Notes under the pieces: model-generated
The model's input: only the letters and a program-made list of their open reading frames with translations
What the model was told of the DNA's origin: nothing
The model's database searches: none
From: Atopobium sp. oral taxon 416
Lineage (GTDB): Bacteria; Actinomycetota; Coriobacteriia; Coriobacteriales; Atopobiaceae
Length of the DNA stretch: 64,000 nucleotides
Assembly (NCBI RefSeq): GCF_018128285.1
Contig: NZ_CP072380.1
Location: 744,001 to 808,000 of the forward strand
Reading direction: 5' to 3'
Part shown: positions 18,497-27,508 of the stretch, piece by piece
Layout of the letters: each line of letters starts with the position of its first letter
Position numbering within the stretch: position 1 is the first letter of the stretch
Position numbers and translations under genes: made by a program

Positions 18497-19822
18497 ATGA
18501 GGATGTATGACATTATCGAGTCCAAACGTGATGGGCATGAGCTGAGCGATGCTCAGATAGACTTTTTTGTCCAGGGCTACACTGAGGGCTCTATTCCGGA
18601 CTACCAAGCCTCGGCACTGTGCATGGCAATTTTCTATGAGGGGATGAGCGAGCATGAGACTGCTCGTCTCACCCTTGATATGGCGCACTCAGGGGATATA
18701 GTTGATCTTTCCGTGATTCCGGGGGTCAAGGTCGATAAACATTCCACCGGAGGCGTAGGAGACAAGACCACCTTGATCGTCGCTCCGACTGTCGCCTCAC
18801 TTGGAGTACACGTTGCAAAGATAAGCGGAAGAGGACTGGGTCACACAGGTGGCACCCTCGATAAGCTGGAATCTATTCCAGGACTTACCACTTCGATGTC
18901 GCGTGAACAGTTCTTCGATATCGTACGCACGGTGGGATGTGCCGTCGTCGGACAGACCGATAACTTAGTGCCTGCTGACAAAAAGCTGTATGCCTTGCGT
19001 GATGTGACTGCCACTGTCGATTCACTGCCCCTGATCGCTTCGAGCATCATGAGCAAGAAAATCGCAGCGGGCTCCGATAAGATTTTGCTGGATGTTAAGT
19101 GTGGCAGCGGTGCGTTCATGAAGACAACTGACGACGCAATTGCTCTGGCACGTGAGATGGTCGCAATCGGTGAGCACGTGGGTCGTACCACTACAGCTCT
19201 GATTACCAATATGGATCGACCCTTGGGCCAGTGTGTGGGTAATGCCCTTGAGGTACAAGAAGCTGCATGCACGCTCCAGGGGAACGGTCCCGATGATCTC
19301 GTTGCTGTATGTATTGAACTTGCAGCAAATATGCTCGAGCTTGCTGGAAAAGGTAGTGTCGAGGAGTGTCGAGCGATGGTGCAAGAACAGCTGAGCAATG
19401 GAGAAGCACTTCAGAAGTTTGCACAGATGGTTAAAGCCCAAGGAGGTGATGAGCACTACGTGCTCGCGCCAGAGTGCTTTGGACATGACACCTGTAGCGT
19501 TGAGCTCAAAGCTTCATGTGATGGCTGGATTCACCATATGAATACCGAACAGGTGGGACTAGCCTCTACCGCACTTGGAGGCGGACGTGCTACCAAAGAC
19601 GACCTTATCGATCCTCTAGCAGGTATCGTACTTGCAAAGAAGACGGGCGAGAAAGTACAGAAAGGCGAGGTCTTGGCAACCTTGTACGCTCAGAATGGGG
19701 CCAAACTTACTGAAGGTAAAAACGAGCTCAGTGGCGCCTATACGATTGGCAGTGAAAAACCGGTCCATGAGCCTTTGATCTACGCTCGCGTCACACGCAG
19801 TGGTGTTGAAAAGCTCGTTTAA
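18497..19822 (+). CDS. pdp: Pyrimidine-nucleoside phosphorylase
   Basis: A 441-residue enzyme splitting uridine, deoxyuridine or thymidine with phosphate to the base and (deoxy)ribose-1-phosphate. Glycosyltransferase-family-3 motifs are seen: KHSTGGVGDKTTLIVAP (phosphate binding), SGRGLGHTGGTLDKLESIPG and SSIMSKKIAAGSDKILLDVK (base binding). The C-terminal PYNP domain contains ALGGGRATKDDLIDPLAGI. I prefer ATG 18497, 9 bases after GAAGAAGG, over the GTG at 18491. deoA-type thymidine phosphorylase is the alternative name. Confidence 0.94.
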   Translation: MRMYDIIESKRDGHELSDAQIDFFVQGYTEGSIPDYQASALCMAIFYEGMSEHETARLTLDMAHSGDIVDLSVIPGVKVDKHSTGGVGDKTTLIVAPTVASLGVHVAKISGRGLGHTGGTLDKLESIPGLTTSMSREQFFDIVRTVGCAVVGQTDNLVPADKKLYALRDVTATVDSLPLIASSIMSKKIAAGSDKILLDVKCGSGAFMKTTDDAIALAREMVAIGEHVGRTTTALITNMDRPLGQCVGNALEVQEAACTLQGNGPDDLVAVCIELAANMLELAGKGSVEECRAMVQEQLSNGEALQKFAQMVKAQGGDEHYVLAPECFGHDTCSVELKASCDGWIHHMNTEQVGLASTALGGGRATKDDLIDPLAGIVLAKKTGEKVQKGEVLATLYAQNGAKLTEGKNELSGAYTIGSEKPVHEPLIYARVTRSGVEKLV

Positions 19823-19902
19823 ACTGTAGCCAATACGCGTTGAGCCATCGCATTGGTGTGAGCCTTCCATCCTTTGTATGCAAGAGGAGGATGTATTTTT
19901 TG

Positions 19903-20081
19903 GGCTCTTCGCTACTTATGATGGGTAGCACTCCTGCATCCCCTTAAGTACGTGGTGCCTGGACAGCAGGGTTTTGGTGACGGAAGGCTTTGGTCCTAAG
20001 GTGCGATATGGATGCTTAAGGCAGGTATGCTGGCAAGACGCTTCAAGAGGCCCCATAGGGCTTAGGGACGAATGGAAGGTC
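19903..20081 (+). mobile_element. ISL3-family left-end fragment
   Basis: GGGCTCTTCGCTACTTATG then GGGTAGCA is the ISL3-type terminal repeat, and the following ~180 bases match the left end of the element at 41287. The fragment stops where an IS3 fragment begins, so it was truncated by that insertion. It lies 80 bases behind the pyrimidine-nucleoside phosphorylase gene. Confidence 0.7.
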
Positions 20082-20407
20082 TAAGCCCCATCAATATAAG
20101 GGACAGCAAGATCCCAGATCTCTATGCGGCCTGCGTGGCCGCCAGATCGGATGGAAGGGCCCTCTCGAAGCGCTCGAAGACCTCCTGTCTGACCGGTACC
20201 ACTTGCCCTTGAGTGTCTCGAGAAGCGATTCTGCTTGCGCACTGTCGTGGCAGCTTCCGGTGTACCTTACAGGAGTGCCTCACGCCGTGCACGGCCGCCT
20301 GGGAGACAAGCTTAAGCGCTTATGTATTGGCTGTCCTGCTCGCTGTGGGATATGGCCCCACAGGCGATATATCCCCACACACGCGAATAGGCCATCTTTA
20401 AGGGCGG
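20082..20407 (-). mobile_element. IS3-family OrfB end fragment
   Basis: Begins with the end repeat TAAGCCCCATCAATATAAGG and on the minus strand encodes broken pieces of an IS3 OrfB C-terminus (the VWGYIACG/SQYIS region, ELPRQCASRI, and an FERFERALPSDLAATQAA-like tail). A related fragment lies at 37390-37800. IS30 copy 2 abuts it directly. Confidence 0.65.
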
Positions 20408-21247
20408 CAGATTGTCAAGCTGAGTGCAACATCTCCCTAAAGACCTCGTTGGCTGTCCTGTATTTCAGTACCTTCCTCGGCCTTAGAGACGCTTCCGCTA
20501 TCGTGGTGGCTCTTTCCGCGGCAAGCAGCCTCACTGCCCTGTCGGCAAGCACAAGCAGGCACACGGGCCCCGCTGCCACGAGCGTGTCATCTGCCCCCTC
20601 TCCGAGGCGAGACCTCGCATCGGCCTGCTTGGGCCTTTCCTTTACGGTGTGTAAGATCTCGATCTTGCCCCTCGTCTTAGGCCTCTTCCTGCGGATTCTC
20701 TTCCCCTTCCTGCGCAGGTGGCGCCGCACCTGGCCTTCGCGGCCGGATTCCGGCAGCTCGAGGGCGACGGCTACGGACCTGCCGGTAAGAATAGTCGGCA
20801 GGCTCAACGGTGCACCTGCCGCCACCCTCGAGCCTGAGATATAGTCTATCTGCTCCAGGGACCAGTGTCTGTCCATGATGAGTAAGCGCACCTTCTGCGT
20901 AAGCGCAGGGTCTGAAAGCCGCCTTTTCGCCCTGCATCTCCTGTGGCGCTCATCCGCCCTCCTTTTGGGCAGCACATGCCCTAAAGCGCCCGTGCCGGCC
21001 GTTCCTCTTGAGCTTGTGGCAGACGCTGGAGCTGTCCCTGCCGATCTCTGCCGCGATATAGCCGATGGAGCTTCCCTTGTGCCATGCAGCTTGGCTATGC
21101 AGTCCCTCTCCTGAGGGCTTACGATGCTTGTAGTGGCACATTCCTTCCAGCTTTCGACGTTGACTTGGACAACCAACATCGTAGCCTTCCGGAGTGTGCC
21201 ATGCTTGCATTCAGCGGGTCATCCTGTTGCACTCAGAATGCTAATCC
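20408..21247 (-). mobile_element. IS30-family element, copy 2, internally deleted
   Basis: Same terminal repeats as copy 1 (CTGAGTGCAACA at each end) in the opposite orientation. The transposase frame runs ALTQKVRLLIMDRHWSLEQI but jumps from the ERATTIAEASL segment straight to RPRKVLKYRTANEVFREMLH, so roughly 200 bases holding the catalytic FCDP region are deleted. It is dead. Its insertion, with the adjacent fragments, separates deoC from the operon. Confidence 0.85.
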
Positions 21248-21308
21248 GCCATCTGAAAGCATTCGATACTCAGCTCTCAAATGCAACAACTAAAAGATAG
21301 GAGTTTAC

Positions 21309-21959
21309 ATGACAAACGAAGAGCTTGCTTCCTATATTGACCATACCGACCTCAAGCAGAATGCTACTCAGGCAGATCTCGCAAAGCTTTGTGACGAAGC
21401 GGCACAGTATCACTTTGCTACCGTATCGATCAATTCCTGCTGGACTAAATTTGCGGCAGAGTATCTTGCTGGTACTGGTGTAGGAGTAACCACTTGTATT
21501 GGTTTTCCCCTCGGTGCCTGCAGTACACAGGCAAAGGTTGCTGAGGCAACACAAGCAATCGCCGATGGTACCCGTGAAGTTGACATGGTTATCAACGTGG
21601 GTAAGCTCCTCGACGACGATGATGAATACGTGAAGCACGATATCGCTTCCGTCGTTAATGCAGTACAAGGACACACGCTTAAGGTGATACTAGAGTGCTG
21701 CTTACTTACTGACGAGCAGAAAGTACATGCCTGCAAACTTTGCGTAGAAGCTGGCGCATCCTTTGTAAAGACAAGTACTGGTTTTAGCACCGGTGGCGCT
21801 ACAGTTCACGATGTTGAGCTTATGCGTAAGACAGTAGGGGATGCTTGCAAGATTAAGGCAGCAGGTGGAATCCATACCCGTGAAGAAGCTTTAACCATGA
21901 TTAAAGCTGGTGCTGATCGACTGGGTTGCTCTGCTAGTGTAGCGGTTGTAAATGGCTAG
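21309..21959 (+). CDS. deoC: Deoxyribose-phosphate aldolase
   Basis: A 216-residue class I aldolase cleaving deoxyribose-5-phosphate to glyceraldehyde-3-phosphate and acetaldehyde, the last step of the pathway encoded upstream. Catalytic Lys154 is in [14 protein letters not shown], Asp92 in [11 protein letters not shown] and Lys183 in [21 protein letters not shown] lies just before the start. About 1.5 kb of IS debris separates it from the pdp gene, so it now needs its own promoter or read-through. Confidence 0.95.
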   Translation: MTNEELASYIDHTDLKQNATQADLAKLCDEAAQYHFATVSINSCWTKFAAEYLAGTGVGVTTCIGFPLGACSTQAKVAEATQAIADGTREVDMVINVGKLLDDDDEYVKHDIASVVNAVQGHTLKVILECCLLTDEQKVHACKLCVEAGASFVKTSTGFSTGGATVHDVELMRKTVGDACKIKAAGGIHTREEALTMIKAGADRLGCSASVAVVNG

Positions 21960-22047
21960 AACGAGCCTCAAAGATAATCTGAGTGTAAGAAAGCGGGTTG
22001 ACATTCCCGTAAACTGAAGTTTACGGGATTCCAGTGTGACCCATGTC

Positions 22048-23290
22048 TTAATCGGTATGGATCCGCTGTGGTGTTGTCAAAACACCTGTACATAGTTGCC
22101 GATCTGCCGGTTTCTGCTTACGTGTGATGTTCGCGGTAGCGTTGATGTCTGCGCTCACCAAGACGCCTTCCTTGGTTCGGTACAGTCCGCGTTTGATGCT
22201 CTTACCGGAGAAACCATGCGTCGTCTTGTCATCAGGCTTGTATTCGGGGGGCTGTGTCCCCATCCAAGTAGGATGCTTTGGAAGTGTAGGCCTCCTCCTG
22301 CTCCATGTATCGGATAGTATGCTTCCAGCACAGGTAGCTGAGTTGGCGTTTGAGCATCCCGTAGGGGATCTGCACAAACGTCTGATTGTTCCTTCTGCCG
22401 TGATTGACTCCTTGGTTTCATCCCATGTTGGAGCCGACGATCAACGTGGCCGTGTTTTCCCGTATGCACAGGTTGATGATGGTGCGCGCAGCTTTGAGCA
22501 TGTAGTCATGTATGCGCCAGCTCCGTTTGTCGCTCAACGTTTGGATTCGACGGCTGGTTTTCAAAGCGTCCCCATCCTTGTCCAGTCGGCTTTTCAGGTA
22601 CGCCAACCGCTTGTTGTAGTACTGGTTGATTGATTTGAGTCGTCGCCTACCAACCAAGTATCCATGGTCGGGGGTGGCGCATGTGGCGAGATTATCGACT
22701 CCCAAGTCCATTCCCGCGACACGGTTTACATCCAAATCGAGGGGGCTGTTGCTGTGTTTCGAACACGTATTGGATTTTGAAGCAGCTTCCATCCCGTTCG
22801 GGAAGGATGCAGATGCCCTTGATATGGTGCCCGTTCAAACGATCGAGCACAAGGATACGTATGTTTGACATGTCCGGATGGGCTTGCATGAATCGTCTGC
22901 TCACGGGCAGTTTGAACAGTCCGTTCGTGGAGAGTATCAGTGGGACCATGCCCCCTTTGTCCGGTAATGTGGGATTACCACTTGAGAATACCTGTAGTCT
23001 CAGTTCTTGCATTTTTTAATAATGCAAGGGAAGGCTCTCAAGCTAGGGGCGACAACTTTCATCGTTTGCTTGGCTACTTAGGCTTGCAGCATCTTGTAGA
23101 TGTCGTTGGTTTTGCACAGATGATAGTTGGTTTCGTATGAGAGGAGCCCGCCTTCGTTGAAGGCAGGCTGTCTTGTCTGATACAGGGCCTTGCTGTAGAG
23201 GTTGTTTGAGTACTGGCAGAGGAGCTTCGGAGCGCGGTAGTGGTTGGCGCTGAGATGGCGGATGTAGTTGGTTTGCGTCGCGTACTGCAT
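22048..23290 (-). pseudogene. tnpB: TnpB (RNA-guided nuclease family), degenerate
   Basis: The N-terminal segment starts at 23290 with YIRHLSANHYRAPKLLCQYS, and the RuvC part contains VAGMDLGVDNLATCATPDH with the first catalytic Asp. LIVGSNMGWDETK and DINATANITRK correspond to the second and third RuvC blocks. Multiple frameshifts and stops lie between them, and the zinc-finger Cys pairs are not intact. TnpB proteins cut DNA guided by an RNA made from the element's right end; this one cannot. Confidence 0.8.
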
Positions 23291-23369
23291 TTTTTTGTTT
23301 CACCTCCCTCCTACTCATGTCTTGTTATATGTAATACATAAGCAATATCCGATAGGTGGTGAGATCAAC

Positions 23370-23795
23370 ATGAACAATCGCTATGAACATGGGAACCATT
23401 CGAAATACCTGTTACGCTACCACCTCATCCTTGCCACCAAATACCGAAGGAAAACACTCACCGACCCAACGATGATCACGGATGTCAAACAGCTTTCAAC
23501 CGAGATCGTCACACGGGGCCACGTCTCAATCCCATACATGAAGACCGACAAAGGCCACATTCATTACATGATCTAAACTCCACCAACCATCCGTCTAAGC
23601 GACTTCGTGCGCACTTTGAAAGCGTTCACCACATTCCACATATGGGAAACCCACGCATCATATCTACGTCACATCTACTGGCATGAGCACACATTCTGGT
23701 CGGATGGATATTCCATCGCCACCACAGGCGAAGTCAGCGCCGAAACCCTCAAACACTAATATTGAAAAACAAGGCAAACGCGATTGGACGGCGTT
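23370..23795 (+). pseudogene. tnpA: TnpA Y1 transposase, broken at the active site
   Basis: An IS200-type HUH transposase: NHSKYLLRYHLILATKYRRK at the N-terminus, then GHIHYMI with the HxH metal motif. An in-frame TAA (23574-23576) follows immediately, after which the frame continues TPPTIRLSDFVRTLKAF and FWSDGYSIATTGEVSAETLK. A one-base insertion then scrambles the codon of the catalytic Tyr (KHY-IE-QGKR expected). Both lesions destroy activity. Confidence 0.85.
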
Positions 23796-23892
23796 TCATC
23801 CCGCGAACTAAAGTTCACGGGTTTTCACACCACCGATTCCTATAAAGCACTTCTATGAAAACTTCAGTGCCTCTTCCAATGAATGATAAGAA

Positions 23893-23926
23893 TGCCACCA
23901 TGATCTGTTCACAGGTCATGGTGGCA
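23893..23926. other. Strong 15-bp hairpin in a gene-free stretch
   Basis: TGCCACCATGATCTG (23893-23907), TTCA loop, CAGGTCATGGTGGCA (23912-23926): a 15-bp stem with one T-G wobble. No T-run follows on the plus strand; on the minus strand ATTCTTATCATT follows, so it could terminate transcripts of the degenerate IS30 to its right. The surrounding 23822-24189 has no recognised gene. Confidence 0.55.
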
Positions 23927-24189
23927 GAATTGAGGGAATACATATTTTGGATTGATTCTTAAAGTTAGCGCAATATCTAGCAGCTAGAAAGTGTATTCGC
24001 ACTCAGCGCAAGACTTCTCGACAACAGATCTTTGATAGAAACAGTCGGTTCTCAGTATTTGCGCAGGAACCTATCGTCTTTTTCGGTGTTGCGATAAGTC
24101 TTGGAACCAACTCATCTAACCCGTTGTAGCGAGGATCCACATTCAGCGCAATGGGGCGAATCTGTACAACTCTGTGGTCTTGACTTAGG

Positions 24190-25380
24190 CTCTAGCCTAA
24201 GGCATCACCCCTTTTCTGACGACAGAGTGTGATGGCTTCTGGTTTGTGGAGAAGGTCACTGCAGGCGATCTTCTGTGTGTGCGTCGCCTGAAGCATTTTG
24301 TCTGCCACATCCCCCAAGCCAGAATCTCTCAGCTGGTCTCTTATAGCAACGCGATGGGTGGAGCCCTGAGCTGACCTCAAAGCACATTGGCTGTATGTCT
24401 TCAGGTGCTAATGTGTCGAAGCTAACAGAGCCTTTGGGCAAGATCTTTCCTATCTTCTCGTGGTTCTTCTCACAGGCCCCTTTTTCTTGGCCTTATCTAA
24501 GGCCGCAGCAGTAGAGCCTGATTGCTTGAGCCTCTCCTTCGAAAAGGTGTCCTGGCACCTTTTCATCTGAGAACTCGGCTCTCTGACAAATTCAAAGAGC
24601 GCCTCAAGTGTTCGCTTTGTATTGTCGCAGTCTTTGTGTCCCATCAAAGACATGAGCTGAAACTTCGATAGTCTGTACAAAGGTGTAAGGATACATTCAC
24701 TGTCAGATTGAAGACCTTCTGCTGTATTTATCTCCCAGGCACCAACACAGGCTCTCCTAAGGGCAGAAACGACTATAAGCGCTCGGACGGGTGGTTATAC
24801 GGGGCACAAAGGCGTGTTGTTAGGACCTATAGCCCACAGATCGCCTTAAAGTCCACGGCAGACATAATAGCTATACCGTCTGTGAACCCAGCGATAGATA
24901 GTGAAGGCAGATACTGGAGCAGGAGAGGCAGTTGCTATCTGCTGAGGGGAAAGCTCACAAGCGAGCTTATCTTGTATGTGGGCAACTGTGTGTGTTGTAT
25001 CCTCTTTGCTCATATCGATGCCATATTTCATCTGCAAGCGTTTGTGCGTATTTCACCATATAGGCTACATGGATGCGGTAGTGGCATACCTCTGTTTGTG
25101 TATCTCATACACCCGAAGCAACACTGCGGTGGCTGCCACAAGCGTTTCCTTGACAGTCTTTGTCTTTTGGCTCTCTGGGCTCTCCCTTAGGCGCTATGTA
25201 GACCACGTGGTGCCTAACCTCTCTACCCGCTGTAGAGGGTACTCTCTCAAAGTCTTTTGCGATGGAACAGATAGAGTGTTTTTGAATCTAGCCCATGCTC
25301 AATGGATCTTCTTTTCGCAAGGCTCAATCTGTCGTATCGCTTGTGCTTTTCGTGCTTGTCAGCCATAAGGTCTCAACCGT
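24190..25380 (-). pseudogene. IS30-family transposase (long type), degenerate
   Basis: Reading the minus strand across frames gives KHKRYDRLSLAKRRSIEHGL and PSTAGREVRHHVVY (the HTH of IS30), SPQQIA then TIYRWVHRR, SKFQLMSLMGHKDCDNTKR, CEKNHEKIGKILPKGS, FDTLAPEDI and YKRPAERF, in the normal order of a long IS30 transposase of about 400 residues. Many stops and shifts show advanced decay. It differs from the two shorter IS30 copies. Confidence 0.65.
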
Positions 25381-25680
25381 GTCTTTACAGCTACAGCTGT
25401 GAAGATACCTTAGTTGACGCAAGACTCAGCACAATATAGTGCGATGAGTCAGAATAGCCGGGCTCTATGGTAGTGTACGAGGGATAGAAATCTACCGCTT
25501 TCTCTTCCCTACACGGGCAGGAGGAACTACCGCACACAGAATAATGCCTACCGTTCAGTTGATACATTTCTTATAGTCTGGTTAGCAAACAGAAAGTTAG
25601 TAAGAAACACTTATAGTTTGTTTGTTATACGGTCAGAGGTTGTACGCAGACGGCCTCATACATAAGGAGAGAGGATCCGC
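25381..25680 (+). promoter_or_regulatory. Upstream region of the nucleobase permease
   Basis: No gene is seen. TTATAGTCTG (25571-25580) and TTATAGTTTG (25611-25620) form a direct repeat spaced 40 bases, followed by a -10-like TTATAC at 25625-25630. AAGGAGAGAGG before 25681 is a strong ribosome-binding site. I looked for a purine riboswitch core and did not see one. Confidence 0.4.
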
Positions 25681-27081
25681 ATGAGCAATAAGAATGCGCA
25701 GATGGAAGCGATGGACAAAGATACTCGCCAATTGTTCTTGTACGAAGGAAAGCCATCTGCCAGGCTCTATGTTCCTATGGCAATACAGCACGTTATTGCC
25801 GCAATTGTCGGTATTATTACTCCGGCTATGATCGTCGGCTCTGCATGCAATCTGCCGCCCGATGAGCGTGCGTTGATGATTCAATCTGCAATGCTGTTCT
25901 CTGGCATCGTAACCCTTCTGCAGGCACGCCCGCTGTTCAGCGTGATCGGCTCAGGTCTCCCTGTTATCACGGGCGCCTCATTTGCGTTCGTCCCTGTTCT
26001 GAACAGCATCGGTGGCACCTCTGGCATCGCCGCGATCATCGGAGCCCAATTCATCGGTGGCTTCATTGCGATGCTCTTTGCGATGTTCCTGAAGCAGATC
26101 AAGAAACTCTTCCCACCCGTCGTAACTGGCACGGTCGTCTTCTGCATCGGCCTTTCTCTGTATTCTGTTGCAGTTGGATATATGGCCGGTGGCACTGGCG
26201 CTCCTGACTTCGGCAGCGCCCAGAACTGGATTATCGCTCTGATCACTATGGCTGCCTGCATCTTCTTTGCCAACTTCACCACGGGTGTCACCAAGCTTGG
26301 TTCCATCCTGTTTGGCATGATCGTTGGCTACATCATTGCTCTCTTCTCGGGCAAGGTTGATTTCTCCGGCGTTGGCCCCGCTAATTGGTTCTCACTCCCG
26401 CAGTTCCTGCCCTTTGGTATCGAGTTCCAACCGGATGCAATCGTCTCTTTGGGCGCGATGTTCATCATCGCTGCTGTCGAGATGATCGGTGACTTCTCCG
26501 CTGTGACGAACGGCGCTATGGACCGTGAGCCGAAGCTGAAAGAGATCCGTGGCGGCATTCTCTGCGAGGGCATCGCTTCTACGGTTGGCGCTCTTTTCGG
26601 TGGCCTTCCGACCGCAACCTTCGCACAGAATGTCGGCATTGCAACCACCACCAAGGTTGTTAACCGTCGTGTCTTTACCACCGCTGCACTTATCCTTGTC
26701 ATCGCAGGCCTCGTTCCTAAGTTCGCCGCTGTCCTCGATACGATTCCGATGTGCGTTATCGGCGGCGCAACGATCTCCGTCTTCGGCTCCATCACGATGA
26801 CCGGTATTCGCATCTTGACCAAGGGTGGCCTTACCAACCGTCGTGCTACCATCGCCGGCCTTGCAGTTGCTTTGGGTATGGGCATCTCCACTGTCTCTGG
26901 TTCCCTTGCAGGCCCTGGCATCCCGAACTGGATCACCAGCATCTTCGGTGGCTCCGCAGTTGTTGTGACCGCGCTCGTCGCTATCATCCTGAACCTGGTT
27001 CTCCCCGATCCGAATGGTGAGAAGAAGCAGGATGAGAAGGAAGAGGAAGAAGAGCTAGGCGCGGTTCCTGCGAGCAAGTAA
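25681..27081 (+). CDS. NCS2-family nucleobase permease (xanthine/uric acid or uracil type)
   Basis: A 466-residue proton-coupled nucleobase importer with about 14 hydrophobic segments. The family signature is FAQNVGIATTTKV (QNxGxxxxT pattern), preceded by AAVEMIGDFSAVT with the conserved membrane Glu. GGATISVFGSITMTGIRIL in a late helix is typical of xanthine/urate members (PbuX/XanQ). The C-terminus is a charged tail (EKKQDEKEEEEE). Substrate assignment among purines is inference. It is a single-gene unit closed by a strong terminator. Confidence 0.88.
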   Translation: MSNKNAQMEAMDKDTRQLFLYEGKPSARLYVPMAIQHVIAAIVGIITPAMIVGSACNLPPDERALMIQSAMLFSGIVTLLQARPLFSVIGSGLPVITGASFAFVPVLNSIGGTSGIAAIIGAQFIGGFIAMLFAMFLKQIKKLFPPVVTGTVVFCIGLSLYSVAVGYMAGGTGAPDFGSAQNWIIALITMAACIFFANFTTGVTKLGSILFGMIVGYIIALFSGKVDFSGVGPANWFSLPQFLPFGIEFQPDAIVSLGAMFIIAAVEMIGDFSAVTNGAMDREPKLKEIRGGILCEGIASTVGALFGGLPTATFAQNVGIATTTKVVNRRVFTTAALILVIAGLVPKFAAVLDTIPMCVIGGATISVFGSITMTGIRILTKGGLTNRRATIAGLAVALGMGISTVSGSLAGPGIPNWITSIFGGSAVVVTALVAIILNLVLPDPNGEKKQDEKEEEEELGAVPASK

Positions 27082-27110
27082 TTCTTCTGAAATTTGGGAG
27101 TATAGATATG

Positions 27111-27143
27111 AGATGCAGTTCACATGTGAACTGCATCTTTTTT
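27111..27143 (+). terminator. Rho-independent terminator of the permease gene
   Basis: Perfect inverted repeat with arms GATGCAGTTCACA (27112-27124) and TGTGAACTGCATC (27125-27137), followed by six T. This is a textbook intrinsic terminator 30 bases after the permease stop. Confidence 0.9.
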
Positions 27144-27508
27144 AGTTGTTGTTTAAACATGGGAACACTAGTTTGTCGAGATGATGACCATTTCTGCGCT
27201 ATACTAAGGCCTTGAAAAAAAGGATAAAGGCTTTATCTAGTGTTGGATGGAGTCGTACTATGTATCAGCGTGCATCTCTGTTTGGGCGGAGACGTTAAAG
27301 TATTCTTATTCCCAAAACTTTAATTATAAATCAAAATTTACCAAATAAATGAGGAAACTTACCGTTCAACGAAAAAAATCACCTGTTTTGATTCTGTAAC
27401 CTATGATGAAAATTAGCCGGCTTGTTTTATTCAAACTCTTCCTACAGGGAATGGTGATTTAGTTTAAGCGCCTGGGTCTCTGTACGGTTTTGAGAAGGAT
27501 GATTATAG
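27144..27508 (+). promoter_or_regulatory. AT-rich upstream region of the aldehyde dehydrogenase
   Basis: A 365-base stretch without a gene, much richer in AT than its surroundings (for example CTTTAATTATAAATCAAAAT near 27320). It should contain the aldehyde dehydrogenase promoter; TTGATT followed 16 bases later by AAAATT (27389 onward) is a weak candidate. GAAGGATG precedes the start codon. Confidence 0.35.

Larger units (their letters stand above)
22006..23821. mobile_element. IS200/IS605-family element (tnpB and tnpA divergent), dead
   Basis: The element is bounded by subterminal hairpins typical of IS605: CCCGTAAACT-GA-AGTTTACGGG (22006-22027) and CCCGCGAACT-AA-AGTTCACGGG (23800-23821, one mismatch). 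It encodes tnpB on the minus strand and tnpA on the plus strand in the classical divergent order. Both genes are broken. Single-strand insertion leaves no target duplication, and none is seen. Confidence 0.85.

Noticed and set aside
22048-23290. TnpB as a functional RNA-guided nuclease
   Set aside because: RuvC motifs are recognisable, but several frameshifts and stops separate them and the zinc-finger Cys residues are not preserved.
25381-25680. Purine riboswitch before the NCS2 permease
   Set aside because: The conserved junction and loop bases of the purine aptamer are not seen.
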